Counted from the first letter of the stretch, positions 21,492-30,343 are shown. The stretch: 64,000 bases of DNA from Leucobacter sp. OLIS6 (GCF_002752355.1 NZ_MRAV01000014.1:186001-250000); one strand, 5' to 3'. Numbers and translations: made by a program. Notes: generated by a model not told the origin, from the sequence alone.

Positions 21492-22139
21492 TCAGCGACG
21501 GAGCAGCTCGAGCGCTTCCGGACTCGCGCCGGCGGCGCTCAGGCGGTCGCGGAGCGCGCGACCCGCGACCTCGTAGGGCGCGATGCTGCCGAACAGCAGG
21601 GACCGGGCGTTGGCGTGCTCGGTGAGCGAGACCAGTTCGAAGCTCAGCGCGGACGCGGATTCCGCCCGGAGTTCGCCGCCGGCGATCGCCGCTTCGACCT
21701 GCAGCTCCAGGTATCGGTACCACTCGGCGAGTGCAGAGCGGACGGCGTCGCTCACGGGCCCCGGTTTGGAGTCGACGTCGGCCGCGGTGGCGGCGAAGAA
21801 GCATCCGCCGCTGAAGACGCGGTCGCGTGAATAGGCCATGGCGTTGCCGAGCAGGGCGGCGAGTCGGCGCGCGCCGCGCGGCTCGGCGCGAGCCGGTTCG
21901 ACGATCCGTGCGGTGAAGATCTCGCGGGCCGCGGCGACCGTCGCGAGCTGCAGCCCCTCCTTGCTGCGGAAGAGGGTGGCGATGCTGCTCTTGCTGCTTC
22001 CGGCGGCTTCCGCGAGCCGGCCAATGGTGAGGCCGTCGAGGCCGTCGACCGAGGCGAGGTCGGTGGCGCGCTCGAGGATGACGCTGCGGGACGCGTTGCC
22101 GCGGGCACGGCGTCCGTCTGCTTCGACACGATCGATCAT
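21492..22139 (-). CDS. TetR family transcriptional regulator
   Basis: A 215-residue repressor with an N-terminal HTH (about 18-65: SVILERATDLASVDGLDGLTIGRLAEAAG then SKSSIATLFRSKEGL) and a helical ligand-binding domain. GGCFFAATAADVDSKPGPV is the C-terminal-domain pattern of the group containing the YxxGCLL-type regulators. ATG 22139 is chosen so that the operator-like palindromes lie just upstream. It is divergent from an alpha/beta hydrolase gene, which is probably its target along with itself. Confidence 0.88.
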   Translation of the reverse strand: MIDRVEADGRRARGNASRSVILERATDLASVDGLDGLTIGRLAEAAGSSKSSIATLFRSKEGLQLATVAAAREIFTARIVEPARAEPRGARRLAALLGNAMAYSRDRVFSGGCFFAATAADVDSKPGPVSDAVRSALAEWYRYLELQVEAAIAGGELRAESASALSFELVSLTEHANARSLLFGSIAPYEVAGRALRDRLSAAGASPEALELLRR

Positions 22140-22150
22140 GAATTCGAGTA

Positions 22151-22191
22151 TACGAACGAACGTTCGCTTACTATAGGCATGATCGTTCGTA
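22151..22191. promoter_or_regulatory. TetR operator region with nested inverted repeats
   Basis: TACGAACGA (22151-22159) and TCGTTCGTA (22183-22191) form a perfect 9-bp inverted repeat. CGAACGTTCG (22157-22166) is a second, tighter palindrome. On the minus strand TATAGT (22170-22175) between them looks like the tetR -10. Binding would block both divergent promoters. Confidence 0.75.
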
Positions 22192-22212
22192 TTGTTGCGG
22201 GAGGAGAGTGCT

Positions 22213-23130
22213 GTGTCATCCATGATCGAGCTCGTCGCGGGAGGGATCCGCGGGGTGTCGCGGGTGTCGCCGCGGCTCGGGGGCGACCTGGCCTATCGCG
22301 CGTTCTTCTCGACCGCGCCGCGCATGCGGGTGCGCGATTCGATGCGACCGGTGCACGAGTCCGCTCGCAGGGGCGCGCTGCGTCTGCCCGGGGGCGATGC
22401 GGTGGTCTTCGAGTGGGGAGCGGGGGAGCGCTCCGTGCTGCTGCTCCACGGCTGGAAGGGGCGGGCTTCGCAGTTCGCTCCGCTGGTCGAGCGGCTGGTG
22501 GGGGACGGCTTCCGCGTGATCGCCTTCGATGCGCCGGCTCACGGGGATTCTTCGGGCCGGCACGCCGACGTGCGTGACTGGATCGCCGCAGCGGAGGCGC
22601 TCGCCGAGCGCCACGGGTCCTTCGATCTGCTCGTCGGGCACTCGTTCGGATCCCTCGCCGCGCTGACGCTCGCCCGATCGACGCTGCCGACGCCGCGGGT
22701 GGCGGTGGTGGCGGGCGCGGCGAGCCCCGAGGCCTTCGTGGAGGCCTTCGTGAGTGATTTCCGGCTGCCGAGCGCCAGCGCGGATCGTCTGCGTGAGCGA
22801 TTTCGGAGTCGGCTCGGCGTCGATGAGGCGGAGCTCGTGCGGCGCTACGACGCGGCACGGGATCCGCTGCCCGCCGGGACCGAACTGCTGCTCGCGCACG
22901 ACCGCGGGGATCGGCGCCTCGCCGACCGGGATGCGCTGCGCCTCCGCGAGGTGCACGGGGATCGCGCACGGCTCCTGCGGACCGAGGGGCTGGGGCACGC
23001 GCGGATCCTCGCCGCGGACGCCGTGCTCGACGCGATCTCGGGCTTCGCTCGGGCCGGTCTCGACGGGGTTGGGCCCGCGAGCGGGAACGCCGATATCGGG
23101 TCGGCCCTGGTGGATCCGCCGCCCGCGTGA
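22213..23130 (+). CDS. Alpha/beta hydrolase, TetR-controlled
   Basis: A 305-residue alpha/beta-hydrolase. Residues 73-110 carry VLLLHGWKGRASQF and VIAFDAPAHGDSSG, and the nucleophile elbow is VGHSFGS (Ser144). The late acid is in LLLAHDRGDRR and the base is His in EGLGHARIL. The combination resembles the YqiA/serine-hydrolase group that follows TetR genes. GTG 22213 is favoured by GGAGGAGA upstream; ATG 22222 is also possible. It lies 13 nt before the arsR start. Its divergent TetR partner probably senses its substrate. Confidence 0.8.
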   Translation: MSSMIELVAGGIRGVSRVSPRLGGDLAYRAFFSTAPRMRVRDSMRPVHESARRGALRLPGGDAVVFEWGAGERSVLLLHGWKGRASQFAPLVERLVGDGFRVIAFDAPAHGDSSGRHADVRDWIAAAEALAERHGSFDLLVGHSFGSLAALTLARSTLPTPRVAVVAGAASPEAFVEAFVSDFRLPSASADRLRERFRSRLGVDEAELVRRYDAARDPLPAGTELLLAHDRGDRRLADRDALRLREVHGDRARLLRTEGLGHARILAADAVLDAISGFARAGLDGVGPASGNADIGSALVDPPPA

Positions 23131-23156
23131 GATAGTTAGCTACATGGCACACTATC
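23131..23156 (+). promoter_or_regulatory. ArsR leaderless promoter with operator over the start codon
   Basis: GATAGT (23131-23136) ends seven bases before ATG 23144 and fits a leaderless -10. It is also one arm of the inverted repeat GATAGT-N14-ACTATC (arms 23131-23136, 23151-23156), which spans the start codon. Autorepression is a plausible reading. Confidence 0.55.
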
Positions 23157-23503
23157 GGGATGATCTGGACGCGGTTCTGCTCGCGCTCGCCGACCCGACG
23201 CGGCGTCGGATCATACGTCGTCTCGGGCGCGGACCCGCGAGCGTGGGCGAGCTCGCCCGTCCGTTCGAGATGACGCTGCCGTCGTTCATGAAGCACGTGC
23301 GCGCCCTCGAATCGAGCGGAGTGATCCGCACCAGCAAGACCGGGCGGGTGCGCAGCTGTGTGCTGAACCGCGAACGGCTCGCGCTGGTCGACGACTGGCT
23401 CGCCGAGCAGCGCGAACTCTGGTCCGGTCGGACGGACCGGCTCGAAGCATTCGTCACCGATCGCCAGACCGGCCGCACCACCGAGCAGGAGGAGTCATCA
23501 TGA
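23144..23503 (+). CDS. ArsR family transcriptional regulator
   Basis: A 119-residue winged-helix repressor: LDAVLLALADPTRRRIIRRLGRG, then recognition region VGELARPFEMTLPSFMKHVRALESSGVIRTSKTGRVRSC. No cysteine metal site is present (only one Cys), so it belongs to the metal-independent group that is paired with SRPBCC proteins. It overlaps the SRPBCC gene by ATGA. A leaderless promoter and operator-like inverted repeat lie on its start codon. Confidence 0.9.
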   Translation: MAHYRDDLDAVLLALADPTRRRIIRRLGRGPASVGELARPFEMTLPSFMKHVRALESSGVIRTSKTGRVRSCVLNRERLALVDDWLAEQRELWSGRTDRLEAFVTDRQTGRTTEQEESS

Positions 23504-23994
23504 ACCAGCACCTCGATCCCGAACGGGACCTCAGCATCGAGCGCGTGATCCGAGCTCCACGTGAGCGGGTCTGGCAGGCGTGGACCGATCCGCTGCAGCT
23601 CGCGCAGTGGTGGGTGCCGGCCCCGACGGTCGCGCGCATCGATCGATTCGATCCGCGCCCCGGCGGTGCCTTCGTCACCAGCATGAGCGACGACGGCGAG
23701 GACTTCGTGCCGCATACCGACGGCATCTTCCTGCTGCTCGAAGCGGGGAGCCGACTGGTCTTCACGAACGCCATCACCAGCAGCTGGCACCCCGCGGAAC
23801 CCGCACCGGTGGCGATGACGGCCGAGATCCTCTTCGGCGAGCACCCCGAGGGGACGGCCTACCGAGCGGTCGTGCGGCACGGGGATCCCGTGGATCGCGC
23901 CAGGCACGAGGAACTCGGCTTCTTCGACGGCTGGGGCGCGGTCACGGCGGCCCTCGCCGAACTCGTGGAGCGCGGCACCGACACTGCCGAGTGA
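23500..23994 (+). CDS. SRPBCC (AHSA1-like) domain protein
   Basis: A 164-residue START-like fold protein. The family pattern is IERVIRAPRERVWQAWTDPLQLAQWWVPAP near the N-terminus and DGWGAVTAALAELVE at the C-terminus, as in proteins related to activator of Hsp90 ATPase. It probably binds a small hydrophobic ligand. The gene is translationally coupled to arsR, a very common actinobacterial pair of unknown physiology. It converges on the VOC gene. Confidence 0.88.
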   Translation: MNQHLDPERDLSIERVIRAPRERVWQAWTDPLQLAQWWVPAPTVARIDRFDPRPGGAFVTSMSDDGEDFVPHTDGIFLLLEAGSRLVFTNAITSSWHPAEPAPVAMTAEILFGEHPEGTAYRAVVRHGDPVDRARHEELGFFDGWGAVTAALAELVERGTDTAE

Positions 23995-24043
23995 GTCCCG
24001 CGCGGGAACCGGTGCGGCTGGTCTGACCGGTCCGACCGGCGGG

Positions 24044-24451
24044 TCAGTGCGCCGCCAGGTACGCCGCGCGTTCCTCGACGGAGAGCAGCACGCAGAACTG
24101 GTTGCCCTCGGGATCCGCGAGCACGACCCAGCCGCTGCCCGGCCCGGCGATGCCGCGCTGATCGGCGACCTGCACGGCGCCCAGCCCGAGCAGCCGCTCG
24201 ATCTCCGCCGCCTGCGTGCCGGTGCGGGGACGCAGATCGAAGTGGATCCGCTTCGCCGGCAGCTCGGCGTCCGGGACCTCGATGAACAGGAGCCGATGCC
24301 CGGTCTCGGGATCCCGAATCATGCACTCCTCGTCGCCCGCTGTGTTCGGTTCGTCGTCGAGGTCGACGTATCCGAGCAGCCGCTTCCACCACTCCGACAG
24401 CGCATACGCGTCGTGGCAGTCGATCGTGGTGTGCGCGATGAAGCTGGTCAT
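24044..24451 (-). CDS. VOC (glyoxalase/bleomycin-resistance-like) protein
   Basis: A 135-residue vicinal-oxygen-chelate fold protein with two beta-alpha-beta-beta-beta modules: TTIDCHDAYALSEWWKRLLGY at the start and WVVLADPEGNQFCVL near the end. Metal-ligand candidates are His8 (IAHTT), His70 (KRIHFDL) and the Glu of DPEGN. It resembles the glyoxalase-like domain group without known substrate. ATG 24451 faces the BCCT transporter promoter. Confidence 0.85.
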   Translation of the reverse strand: MTSFIAHTTIDCHDAYALSEWWKRLLGYVDLDDEPNTAGDEECMIRDPETGHRLLFIEVPDAELPAKRIHFDLRPRTGTQAAEIERLLGLGAVQVADQRGIAGPGSGWVVLADPEGNQFCVLLSVEERAAYLAAH

Positions 24452-24492
24452 GGACCGATGATCGCAGGGTCCTCGCCATTCCGCACCCGAAG

Positions 24493-24522
24493 TTGCCGGT
24501 CGAACCGGTGCATCGCTACCGT
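24493..24522 (+). promoter_or_regulatory. Leaderless promoter of the BCCT transporter
   Basis: TTGCCG (24493-24498), an 18-nt spacer and TACCGT (24517-24522), ending six bases before ATG 24529. This is one of the clearer -35/-10 pairs in the window. Confidence 0.6.
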
Positions 24523-24528
24523 CGAAGC

Positions 24529-26340
24529 ATGTCCTCGGAGCATCAGCCCCCGTCCACACCCGACTCGAGCGGATCGCGGTCGGGTATCGCGCGCTGGGTG
24601 TTCTGGCCCACGGCGATCGTGGTCGTCGCGTTCGTCGCGGCCACCCTCGTGAACCCCGAGGCCATGAACGCCGGAATCGGAGCGGTGCAGAGCGCGATCA
24701 TCGCGAACTTCAGCTGGTGGTACGTGCTGCTCTCGTTCGGTTTCGTGCTCTTCTGCGCCTACCTCGGGTTCTCTCGGAAGGGCAACGTGAAGCTGGGCCG
24801 TCCGGAGCACGAGCCCGAGTTCTCGCTGATGAGCTGGTTCGCCCTGCTCTTCGCGGCGGGCATGGGCATCGGCCTCGTGTTCTACGGCGTGACCGAGCCG
24901 CTCAAGCACTTCGCGACCCCGAAGCCCTCGCTCGCCGACCAGAACCTGCAGCCGGGCGCGCTGGCGCAGGAGGCGATGTCGACGACGTTCCTGCACTGGG
25001 GATTCCAGCCCTGGGCGATCTACGTGGTCGTCGGGCTCGCGCTCGCGCACGCGATCCACCGCCGCGGGCGTCCGCTCGCCGTGCGCTGGGCTCTGGAGCC
25101 GCTCATCGGCGAGAAGGCGACCCGCGGCGGGTGGGGCAACGCGATCGACGTGATCGCGCTCGTCGGCACGGTGTTCGGCGTCGCGACCTCGCTCGGCCTG
25201 GGGGTGACCCAGATCAGTGCGGGCCTGCAGGCGCTCGGGGTGATCGCGGAGGACAACCACTGGATCGAGTACGCGATCATCGGCGTCGTGACCTGCTTCG
25301 TGCTGTGGTCGGTGCTTTCGGGCGTCTCGCGGGGCATGAAGTGGCTCTCGAACATCAACCTGGTCCTCGCCGGCGGACTCCTGCTCTTCGTGCTCATCGT
25401 CGGCCCCACGCAATTCCTGGCGAAGGAGATCCTCCAGTCCATCGGGCACTACCTGCAGAACTGGCTCGGGATGTCGACCGACACCTCGGCGTTCACCGGA
25501 AGCGCCGGCGCCGAGTGGCAGGCCTCCTGGTCGACCTTCTACTGGGGCTGGTGGATGAGCTGGGCGCCGTTCGTGGGCGTGTTCATCGCGCGCATCTCGC
25601 GCGGCCGCACGGTTCGGGAGTTCATCCTCGGCGTCATCCTCGTGCCCGCGCTTGTCACGTTCGTCTGGTTCGGGGTGCTCGGGGGAACCGCGATCTTCAA
25701 CGAGATGTTCCGGCCGGCCGGATACACCTCGGTGATCGGCGCCGGGGGCGCCGTCGACGCGAACTCCGCGCTCTTCCAAGTGCTCGAGCAACTGCCCGCG
25801 GGCGGTGTGCTCGTGGTGGGCGCGATCGTGCTCTCGGCGATCTTCTTCATCACCTCGTCCGACTCGGGTTCGCTCGTCATGGCGATGCTGGCCACGGGCG
25901 GCGACGCGGAGCCGCGCAACTGGATCCGCGTGTTCTTCACGCTCGCGACGGCCGCCCTCGCCGCGGCGCTCCTGCTCGCGGGCGGGCTGTCGGCGATCCA
26001 GACCCTCGCCGTGACCATCGCCCTCCCGTTCAGCGTGATCATGATCCTCATGTGCGCGGCGACCTTCAAGGCGCTGCAGCGCAACGTGCGACGCGCGGAT
26101 CGGCTCCGGCGCGAGGCGTTCGTCGCCGACCTGTCCGAACGCTTCGGCCTCGACTCCGACGACGATGCCATCGAATCCGGTCCGCGCAGCGCCGACTCCT
26201 GGTGGAACGGGCTCAGCAGCCGTCGTCGGCGCGATATCGTGCGCGGGGTGACGCAGGTGGCGCAGGCGTTGCCCGAGAAGCACCGGGCACGCCTGCTGGG
26301 CCGCCGTGAGCCGGGCGTCGACGCGGACCGGCAGGGCTGA
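24529..26340 (+). CDS. BCCT family transporter (betaine/choline/carnitine type)
   Basis: A 603-residue secondary transporter with 12 predicted membrane segments (about 25-515) that takes up trimethylammonium compounds with Na+ or H+. Diagnostic motifs are GMGIGLVFYGVTEPL, the Trp-rich segment FYWGWWMSWAPFVGVFIARISRGRTVREF and FITSSDSGSLVM. GMGIGLV is the glycine stretch seen in Na+-coupled BetP-like members. The 85-residue C-terminal tail is charged and could serve osmosensing as in BetP, which is inference. It ends at a hairpin shared with the convergent PBP gene. Confidence 0.93.
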   Translation: MSSEHQPPSTPDSSGSRSGIARWVFWPTAIVVVAFVAATLVNPEAMNAGIGAVQSAIIANFSWWYVLLSFGFVLFCAYLGFSRKGNVKLGRPEHEPEFSLMSWFALLFAAGMGIGLVFYGVTEPLKHFATPKPSLADQNLQPGALAQEAMSTTFLHWGFQPWAIYVVVGLALAHAIHRRGRPLAVRWALEPLIGEKATRGGWGNAIDVIALVGTVFGVATSLGLGVTQISAGLQALGVIAEDNHWIEYAIIGVVTCFVLWSVLSGVSRGMKWLSNINLVLAGGLLLFVLIVGPTQFLAKEILQSIGHYLQNWLGMSTDTSAFTGSAGAEWQASWSTFYWGWWMSWAPFVGVFIARISRGRTVREFILGVILVPALVTFVWFGVLGGTAIFNEMFRPAGYTSVIGAGGAVDANSALFQVLEQLPAGGVLVVGAIVLSAIFFITSSDSGSLVMAMLATGGDAEPRNWIRVFFTLATAALAAALLLAGGLSAIQTLAVTIALPFSVIMILMCAATFKALQRNVRRADRLRREAFVADLSERFGLDSDDDAIESGPRSADSWWNGLSSRRRRDIVRGVTQVAQALPEKHRARLLGRREPGVDADRQG

Positions 26341-26342
26341 TC

Positions 26343-26379
26343 GCCGTCGGGGCGGTGCCGTCGCACTCGCCCCGACGGC
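26343..26379. terminator. Bidirectional terminator between BCCT and PBP genes
   Basis: A perfect 12-bp stem, GCCGTCGGGGCG (26343-26354) against 26368-26379, with a 13-nt loop, fills the 44-nt gap between two convergent stops. Confidence 0.85.
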
Positions 26380-26384
26380 CCCGG

Positions 26385-29057
26385 TCACCGTCCGCAGCTG
26401 AGGGTCAGCGTGATCTGGGAGCTCTGTTTCGCTTCCTTGCCGCTGCCGGGGCTGACCGACTTGACGGTGTCCTTGCCGGGGTCGGGCTTGCCGCTTCCCG
26501 TGTCGCACTGCAGCACGACCTTCGTGAATCCGGCGCCGGCGAGGGCGCTCTGAGCGTCTGCGCCGGTCCGTCCGGTCAGCCCGTCGGGCACCTTGGCGAG
26601 GTTCCCGCTGCTGCGGATCAGGGAGATCGTGGAGCCGGCCTGCACCGCGCTGCCCGCAGCCGGGTCGGTCTTGGCGACCATGCCCTTCGCAACCGCGGAA
26701 TCGGTGGTTCCGCCGTCGACCACGGTGAAGCCCGCAGCGGTGAGCGCGCTCGTCGCCTGCTCGACGGACTTCCCGGTGACATCGGGCACCTGCTGGGTGG
26801 TGATGCGGAGTGCGGACTCCGAGGGTTCGGGGAACGCGTCACCCCCATACTTCCGATCGGCCTCGTTCATCAGAGCCGGCCAGATGGTCTGGTCGGCGTA
26901 CATCAGATTCCCGAAGAAGCGGGTCGATACGCGCTCGCACGTATTCGCGTCGCGCGGGTTCGCGCACGTCGGACCCACGTTGCCCACCCAGGTCGCCGTC
27001 GCGACCTTGGTGCTGGCGCCCACGGTCCAGTTGTCGACCACGTCGTCGGTGGTGCCGGTCTTCGCCAGGTGCGGGACGCCGGTGGAGGAGGCCGCGTGAC
27101 TCGCGAGGCCGTTGGTCACCGTGTACTGCAGCGTGTAGGCGACGCCCGCGGCGACCTCGGGCGAGATCGCGTTGGTGCACTTGCTCTTGGTGAAGTCGAC
27201 GGGCTTGCCGTCGGGGCCCGTGATCGACTCGATCGGCACGGGCGTGCAGACCTTGCCGCCGCCGGCGAACGCGGCGTAGGCGGATGCCATGGTGATCGGG
27301 GCGATCTCGTCGACGCCCGCGAAGGTGTTCGAGGGCACCATCGAAAGATCGCGGAAGCTGCCGGTGAGGGTCGGGACGAACGGCTTCTTCGGATCCTCTT
27401 CGCTCTTCGGGAGGTCCGATGCGCGGTGAATGCCGAGATCCTTCGCGGTCTGGAAGATCTCGCACAGGTCGAGCTTCTGCGCCATCGAGACGACGCCGCC
27501 GTTGATCGAATTCGCGATCGTGGTCCGCACCGATTGCGTACCGCGGATGCCGAGGTTGTCGTTCGAGAAGGTCCACGGTCCGTAGCTGTAGACGCCATCG
27601 GTCATGCACGAGGCGCGGAAGGACTGCTGCAGCACGGTGCGGCCGTTGACGTTGAGGACGTCCCGCACGGAGTTCCCGCTCTTGAGCCACTGGGTCAGCG
27701 TGATCGGCTTGAACGTCGAGCCGACCTGGAATCCGTTCGATCCGCCGTACTCGAAATCGGTGTTCCAGTTGATGCTCGTGTAGGTCGGGTGCTTCTTGAG
27801 GAAGTCGCCGTCGTCGCTGAACGGTCGGCTCTGCACCATGGCGAGCACCTTGCCGGTGTCGACCTGCACCGAGGAGCTGGCACCGCCGGCGTCGATCCCG
27901 TCGATCCGCTGCGGCACGGTGTCGTGCATCGCCCGGAGGCCCGCCGCCTGCATGTCGAGGTCGATGGTGGTCATGATCTGGTAGCCGCCGCGGCGGAACT
28001 TGAACATGCGCTCCTCGGCCGTCGCGCCGAAGCTCGGGTCGTTGCGGATGTAGCGCTGGACGTAGTCGCAGAAGTGGCCGAGACCGTAGTTGCCCTCGGC
28101 GACCGAGCAGCCCGGCCGGCGCGGAGTGATCTTCGGCGTGACCGGGGTCGCCTTCGCCTCGTCGTACTGGGCTTGCGTGATCTTGCCATGGCGGAGCATG
28201 GAGCCGAGGATCTTGTTGCGGCGCTCGGTGTTCCGCGCCACATTCTCGGGCAGGTCGATCTGCAGCTGCGCCGGGTTGTTCACGATCGCGACGAGGCTCG
28301 CCGCCTCCGCGAGGGTGACATCCTTCGCCGACTTGCCGTAGAAGTACCGGGCTGCCGACTCGATGCCGTAGACCTGGCGGCCGAACAGCGCGATGTTGAG
28401 GTAGCCGAGGAGGATCTCATCCTTCGAGTACTTCTTCTCGATGCTGATCGCGAGCTTCATCTCCTTGAGCTTGCGATCGGCGGTCTGCTTCATCGCGTCG
28501 TTGTAGGCGGCCTTGCGCTTCTTCTCGTCGATGATCGCCTGCGACTCCTGGATCAGCACGTTGCGCACGTACTGCATCGACACCGTCGAGGCGCCGGAGA
28601 TGTTCTTCTTCGCGAGGTTCTGCAGGATCGCTCGACCGGTCGAGATGATGTCGACCCCGCCGTGCGAATAGAAGCGCGGGTCCTCCTCGGCGACGACCGC
28701 GTCCTTCACGTACTGGGAGATGGCGTCCCAGGGCACCGTCCTGCGGTCCTGGTCGTAAAAGGTCGCCAACTGGACGGTCTTGCCGCCCTTCTTGGCGTAG
28801 AGGGTCGAGGGCTGGGCGAGCTCACCGGGGTTGAGGTGATCCGGCAGGTTCTCGAAGATCTTGATCGCCGAGGTCGCTCCGGCTCCGGTGAGCGCGACGA
28901 CCGGGGTGATGGCTGCGGTGAGCAGCACGCCGGCTACGACGCTCATGGCGATGGCGCCGAGCAGGCTCGCGAGCACCCCTCCGAGGCTCCGCGGTTTCGT
29001 CGTGCGGACTCCGGTGGAATGCATGCGAGACGGGCGTGATGAATCTCGTTCGGGCAT
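26385..29057 (-). CDS. Class A penicillin-binding protein with PASTA domains
   Basis: Bifunctional peptidoglycan synthase (glycosyltransferase and transpeptidase), 890 residues, anchored by a membrane segment (about 28-60). The GT51 domain (75-290) has AEEDPRFYSHGG with catalytic Glu near 124. The transpeptidase domain (about 360-690) has STFK (Ser447), SIN (Ser517) and KTGT (Lys666). Two PASTA repeats follow (about 760-890: VPDVTGKSVEQATSALTAAGF and VPDGLTGRTGADAQSALAGAGF), as in actinobacterial PonA-type enzymes. A TAGAAT -10 six bases before ATG 29057 suggests a leaderless mRNA. Confidence 0.96.
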   Translation of the reverse strand: MPERDSSRPSRMHSTGVRTTKPRSLGGVLASLLGAIAMSVVAGVLLTAAITPVVALTGAGATSAIKIFENLPDHLNPGELAQPSTLYAKKGGKTVQLATFYDQDRRTVPWDAISQYVKDAVVAEEDPRFYSHGGVDIISTGRAILQNLAKKNISGASTVSMQYVRNVLIQESQAIIDEKKRKAAYNDAMKQTADRKLKEMKLAISIEKKYSKDEILLGYLNIALFGRQVYGIESAARYFYGKSAKDVTLAEAASLVAIVNNPAQLQIDLPENVARNTERRNKILGSMLRHGKITQAQYDEAKATPVTPKITPRRPGCSVAEGNYGLGHFCDYVQRYIRNDPSFGATAEERMFKFRRGGYQIMTTIDLDMQAAGLRAMHDTVPQRIDGIDAGGASSSVQVDTGKVLAMVQSRPFSDDGDFLKKHPTYTSINWNTDFEYGGSNGFQVGSTFKPITLTQWLKSGNSVRDVLNVNGRTVLQQSFRASCMTDGVYSYGPWTFSNDNLGIRGTQSVRTTIANSINGGVVSMAQKLDLCEIFQTAKDLGIHRASDLPKSEEDPKKPFVPTLTGSFRDLSMVPSNTFAGVDEIAPITMASAYAAFAGGGKVCTPVPIESITGPDGKPVDFTKSKCTNAISPEVAAGVAYTLQYTVTNGLASHAASSTGVPHLAKTGTTDDVVDNWTVGASTKVATATWVGNVGPTCANPRDANTCERVSTRFFGNLMYADQTIWPALMNEADRKYGGDAFPEPSESALRITTQQVPDVTGKSVEQATSALTAAGFTVVDGGTTDSAVAKGMVAKTDPAAGSAVQAGSTISLIRSSGNLAKVPDGLTGRTGADAQSALAGAGFTKVVLQCDTGSGKPDPGKDTVKSVSPGSGKEAKQSSQITLTLSCGR

Positions 29058-29063
29058 GCGCAG

Positions 29064-29069
29064 ATTCTA
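29064..29069 (-). promoter_or_regulatory. Leaderless -10 (TAGAAT) of the PBP gene
   Basis: Minus-strand TAGAAT ends six bases before ATG 29057. The 126-nt gap behind it (to 29183) is AT-rich compared with the rest of the window and holds no gene. Confidence 0.6.
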
Positions 29070-29154
29070 TGGGAGTATTTCTGCGAGAAATGAATTTCGT
29101 CACGGGAATGTGACCATACGAAAACGATATGCGGTTTATGCTATTTGATTTTCG

Positions 29155-29174
29155 GAAAACCTGAATCGGTTTTC
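29155..29174 (-). terminator. Weak hairpin after the Lrp-type gene
   Basis: GAAAACC and GGTTTTC form a 7-bp stem with a 6-nt loop, 8 nt beyond the regulator stop. There is no T run, so terminator activity is uncertain. Confidence 0.35.
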
Positions 29175-29182
29175 GAGCGGGA

Positions 29183-30094
29183 TCACCCGATCACGAGGGC
29201 GGACAGGCCGTAGAGCTCCTTGGTGATCCGCAGGTGGGACCAGGCGTCGACGAGCGCGACCTGTTCGATGCGGCGCAGCGCATCGAGCTTGGCGAGCTGG
29301 CCCTCCGGGGTCTCGGCCGAGATCGTCGAGATGAGATCGTACGAACCGCTCGACGAGGCGAGGAACTCCGGGGCGACCGTGCAGACGCGGTCGATGATGT
29401 CCGCCGTCAGTTCTCCGCGGATCCGGATCCCGAGGCCGAGCGGGGGCGGGCCCACCTGATGGTCGCGGACGGGTAGACCGACGACCTTGACCGCCCGGTT
29501 CTGGAGCAGGCGGTGCAGGCGGTTCCTGGCGCTCGCGGGGGAGACGCCGCCGGCTGCGCCGAGCTCTCGGAACGTCGCACGCCCGTTGTGCTCGAGCGCC
29601 GCGATGATCCCGCGATCCACCTGATCGATGCGCAGCGACGCGGCCGCCGGATCGGGGAGCGGCGAATCGATGTTGACGAAGATCCGCTCGTAGACGTTGC
29701 AGGAGATGCCGCTCACGCCGGGGATCGAGCGGATCTCGCCGAGCACCCGCTGGTGGTCCGCGTCCGAGCCGACCCGGACCTCGGCGTCGACGCCCGCGGT
29801 GCCCGCGAGGGCCGAGACGAAGCAGGTCTCCGGCATCGCGTTCAGGGCGTCGAGGATCGGCCCGCTCGGGCCGGAGGACTGGATGAGGAGGTAGGAATAG
29901 CGGGTGATGCCGAGCAGGTCGGGGCTGACGGTCGCGGTCAGTCGGATCCGCTGCTCGCGCACGGCGTCCTCGACGATCGTCGCGACGAGCTGCCTCGGCA
30001 TGCCGAGGCGGTTCGCGATGCCGGTGTAGCTGGCCCGGCCGTCCTGGCGCACCTCCCGCAGGACCCGTCGTGCGAGCTCCTCGTTCGCCGTCAC
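29183..30094 (-). CDS. Double-length Lrp/AsnC family regulator
   Basis: A 303-residue protein made of two tandem Lrp/AsnC units: HTH 1 (about 5-50, LARRVLREVRQDGRASYTGIANRLGMPRQLV) with effector domain 1 (55-145), then HTH 2 (about 155-205, DQVDRGIIAALEHNGRATFRELGAAGGVSPASARNRLHRLLQ) with effector domain 2 (210-303). Ordinary Lrp proteins are about 150 residues. The fusion should act as a built-in dimer. GTG 30094 has only GGGGG upstream. It is divergent from the NCS1 permease-dehydrogenase operon, which it probably controls. Confidence 0.88.
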   Translation of the reverse strand: MTANEELARRVLREVRQDGRASYTGIANRLGMPRQLVATIVEDAVREQRIRLTATVSPDLLGITRYSYLLIQSSGPSGPILDALNAMPETCFVSALAGTAGVDAEVRVGSDADHQRVLGEIRSIPGVSGISCNVYERIFVNIDSPLPDPAAASLRIDQVDRGIIAALEHNGRATFRELGAAGGVSPASARNRLHRLLQNRAVKVVGLPVRDHQVGPPPLGLGIRIRGELTADIIDRVCTVAPEFLASSSGSYDLISTISAETPEGQLAKLDALRRIEQVALVDAWSHLRITKELYGLSALVIG

Positions 30095-30167
30095 TGCGCC
30101 CCCATTCGGTTCGAATCGCTCGAAAGTCGCGCGATCTGCCTGCGCAAAAATATTGACCTTCGGTGCC

Positions 30168-30216
30168 TGAGCATAGTTTACGTGCTCATTCGGGGCATTC
30201 CTGAAACGTATGAGCA
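30168..30216. promoter_or_regulatory. Candidate Lrp operator: three TGAGCA half-sites
   Basis: TGAGCA (30168-30173) and TGCTCA (30183-30188) form an inverted repeat with a 9-nt spacer. A third TGAGCA lies at 30211-30216, 43 bp (about four helical turns) from the first. All lie in the 249-bp divergent gap, where an Lrp-type protein would bind. Confidence 0.55.
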
Positions 30217-30343
30217 GTCTGTGGTGAACCAGCCTGCGTTTTCGGTGGAAACCATGCCGACGGGCTTCTACAGTTGCCCGAGTCGGTTCGATTCCGGGAG
30301 CGCCCCGGGACCGGACGACCCGGAACTCGAAGAGGAGCACTCC

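Noticed and set aside
26355-29039. An 894-codon plus-strand open frame opposite the class A PBP
   Set aside because: The PBP has all catalytic motifs. The antisense frame is Gly/Arg/Asp/Val-rich low-complexity sequence produced by reverse-complemented high-GC codons.
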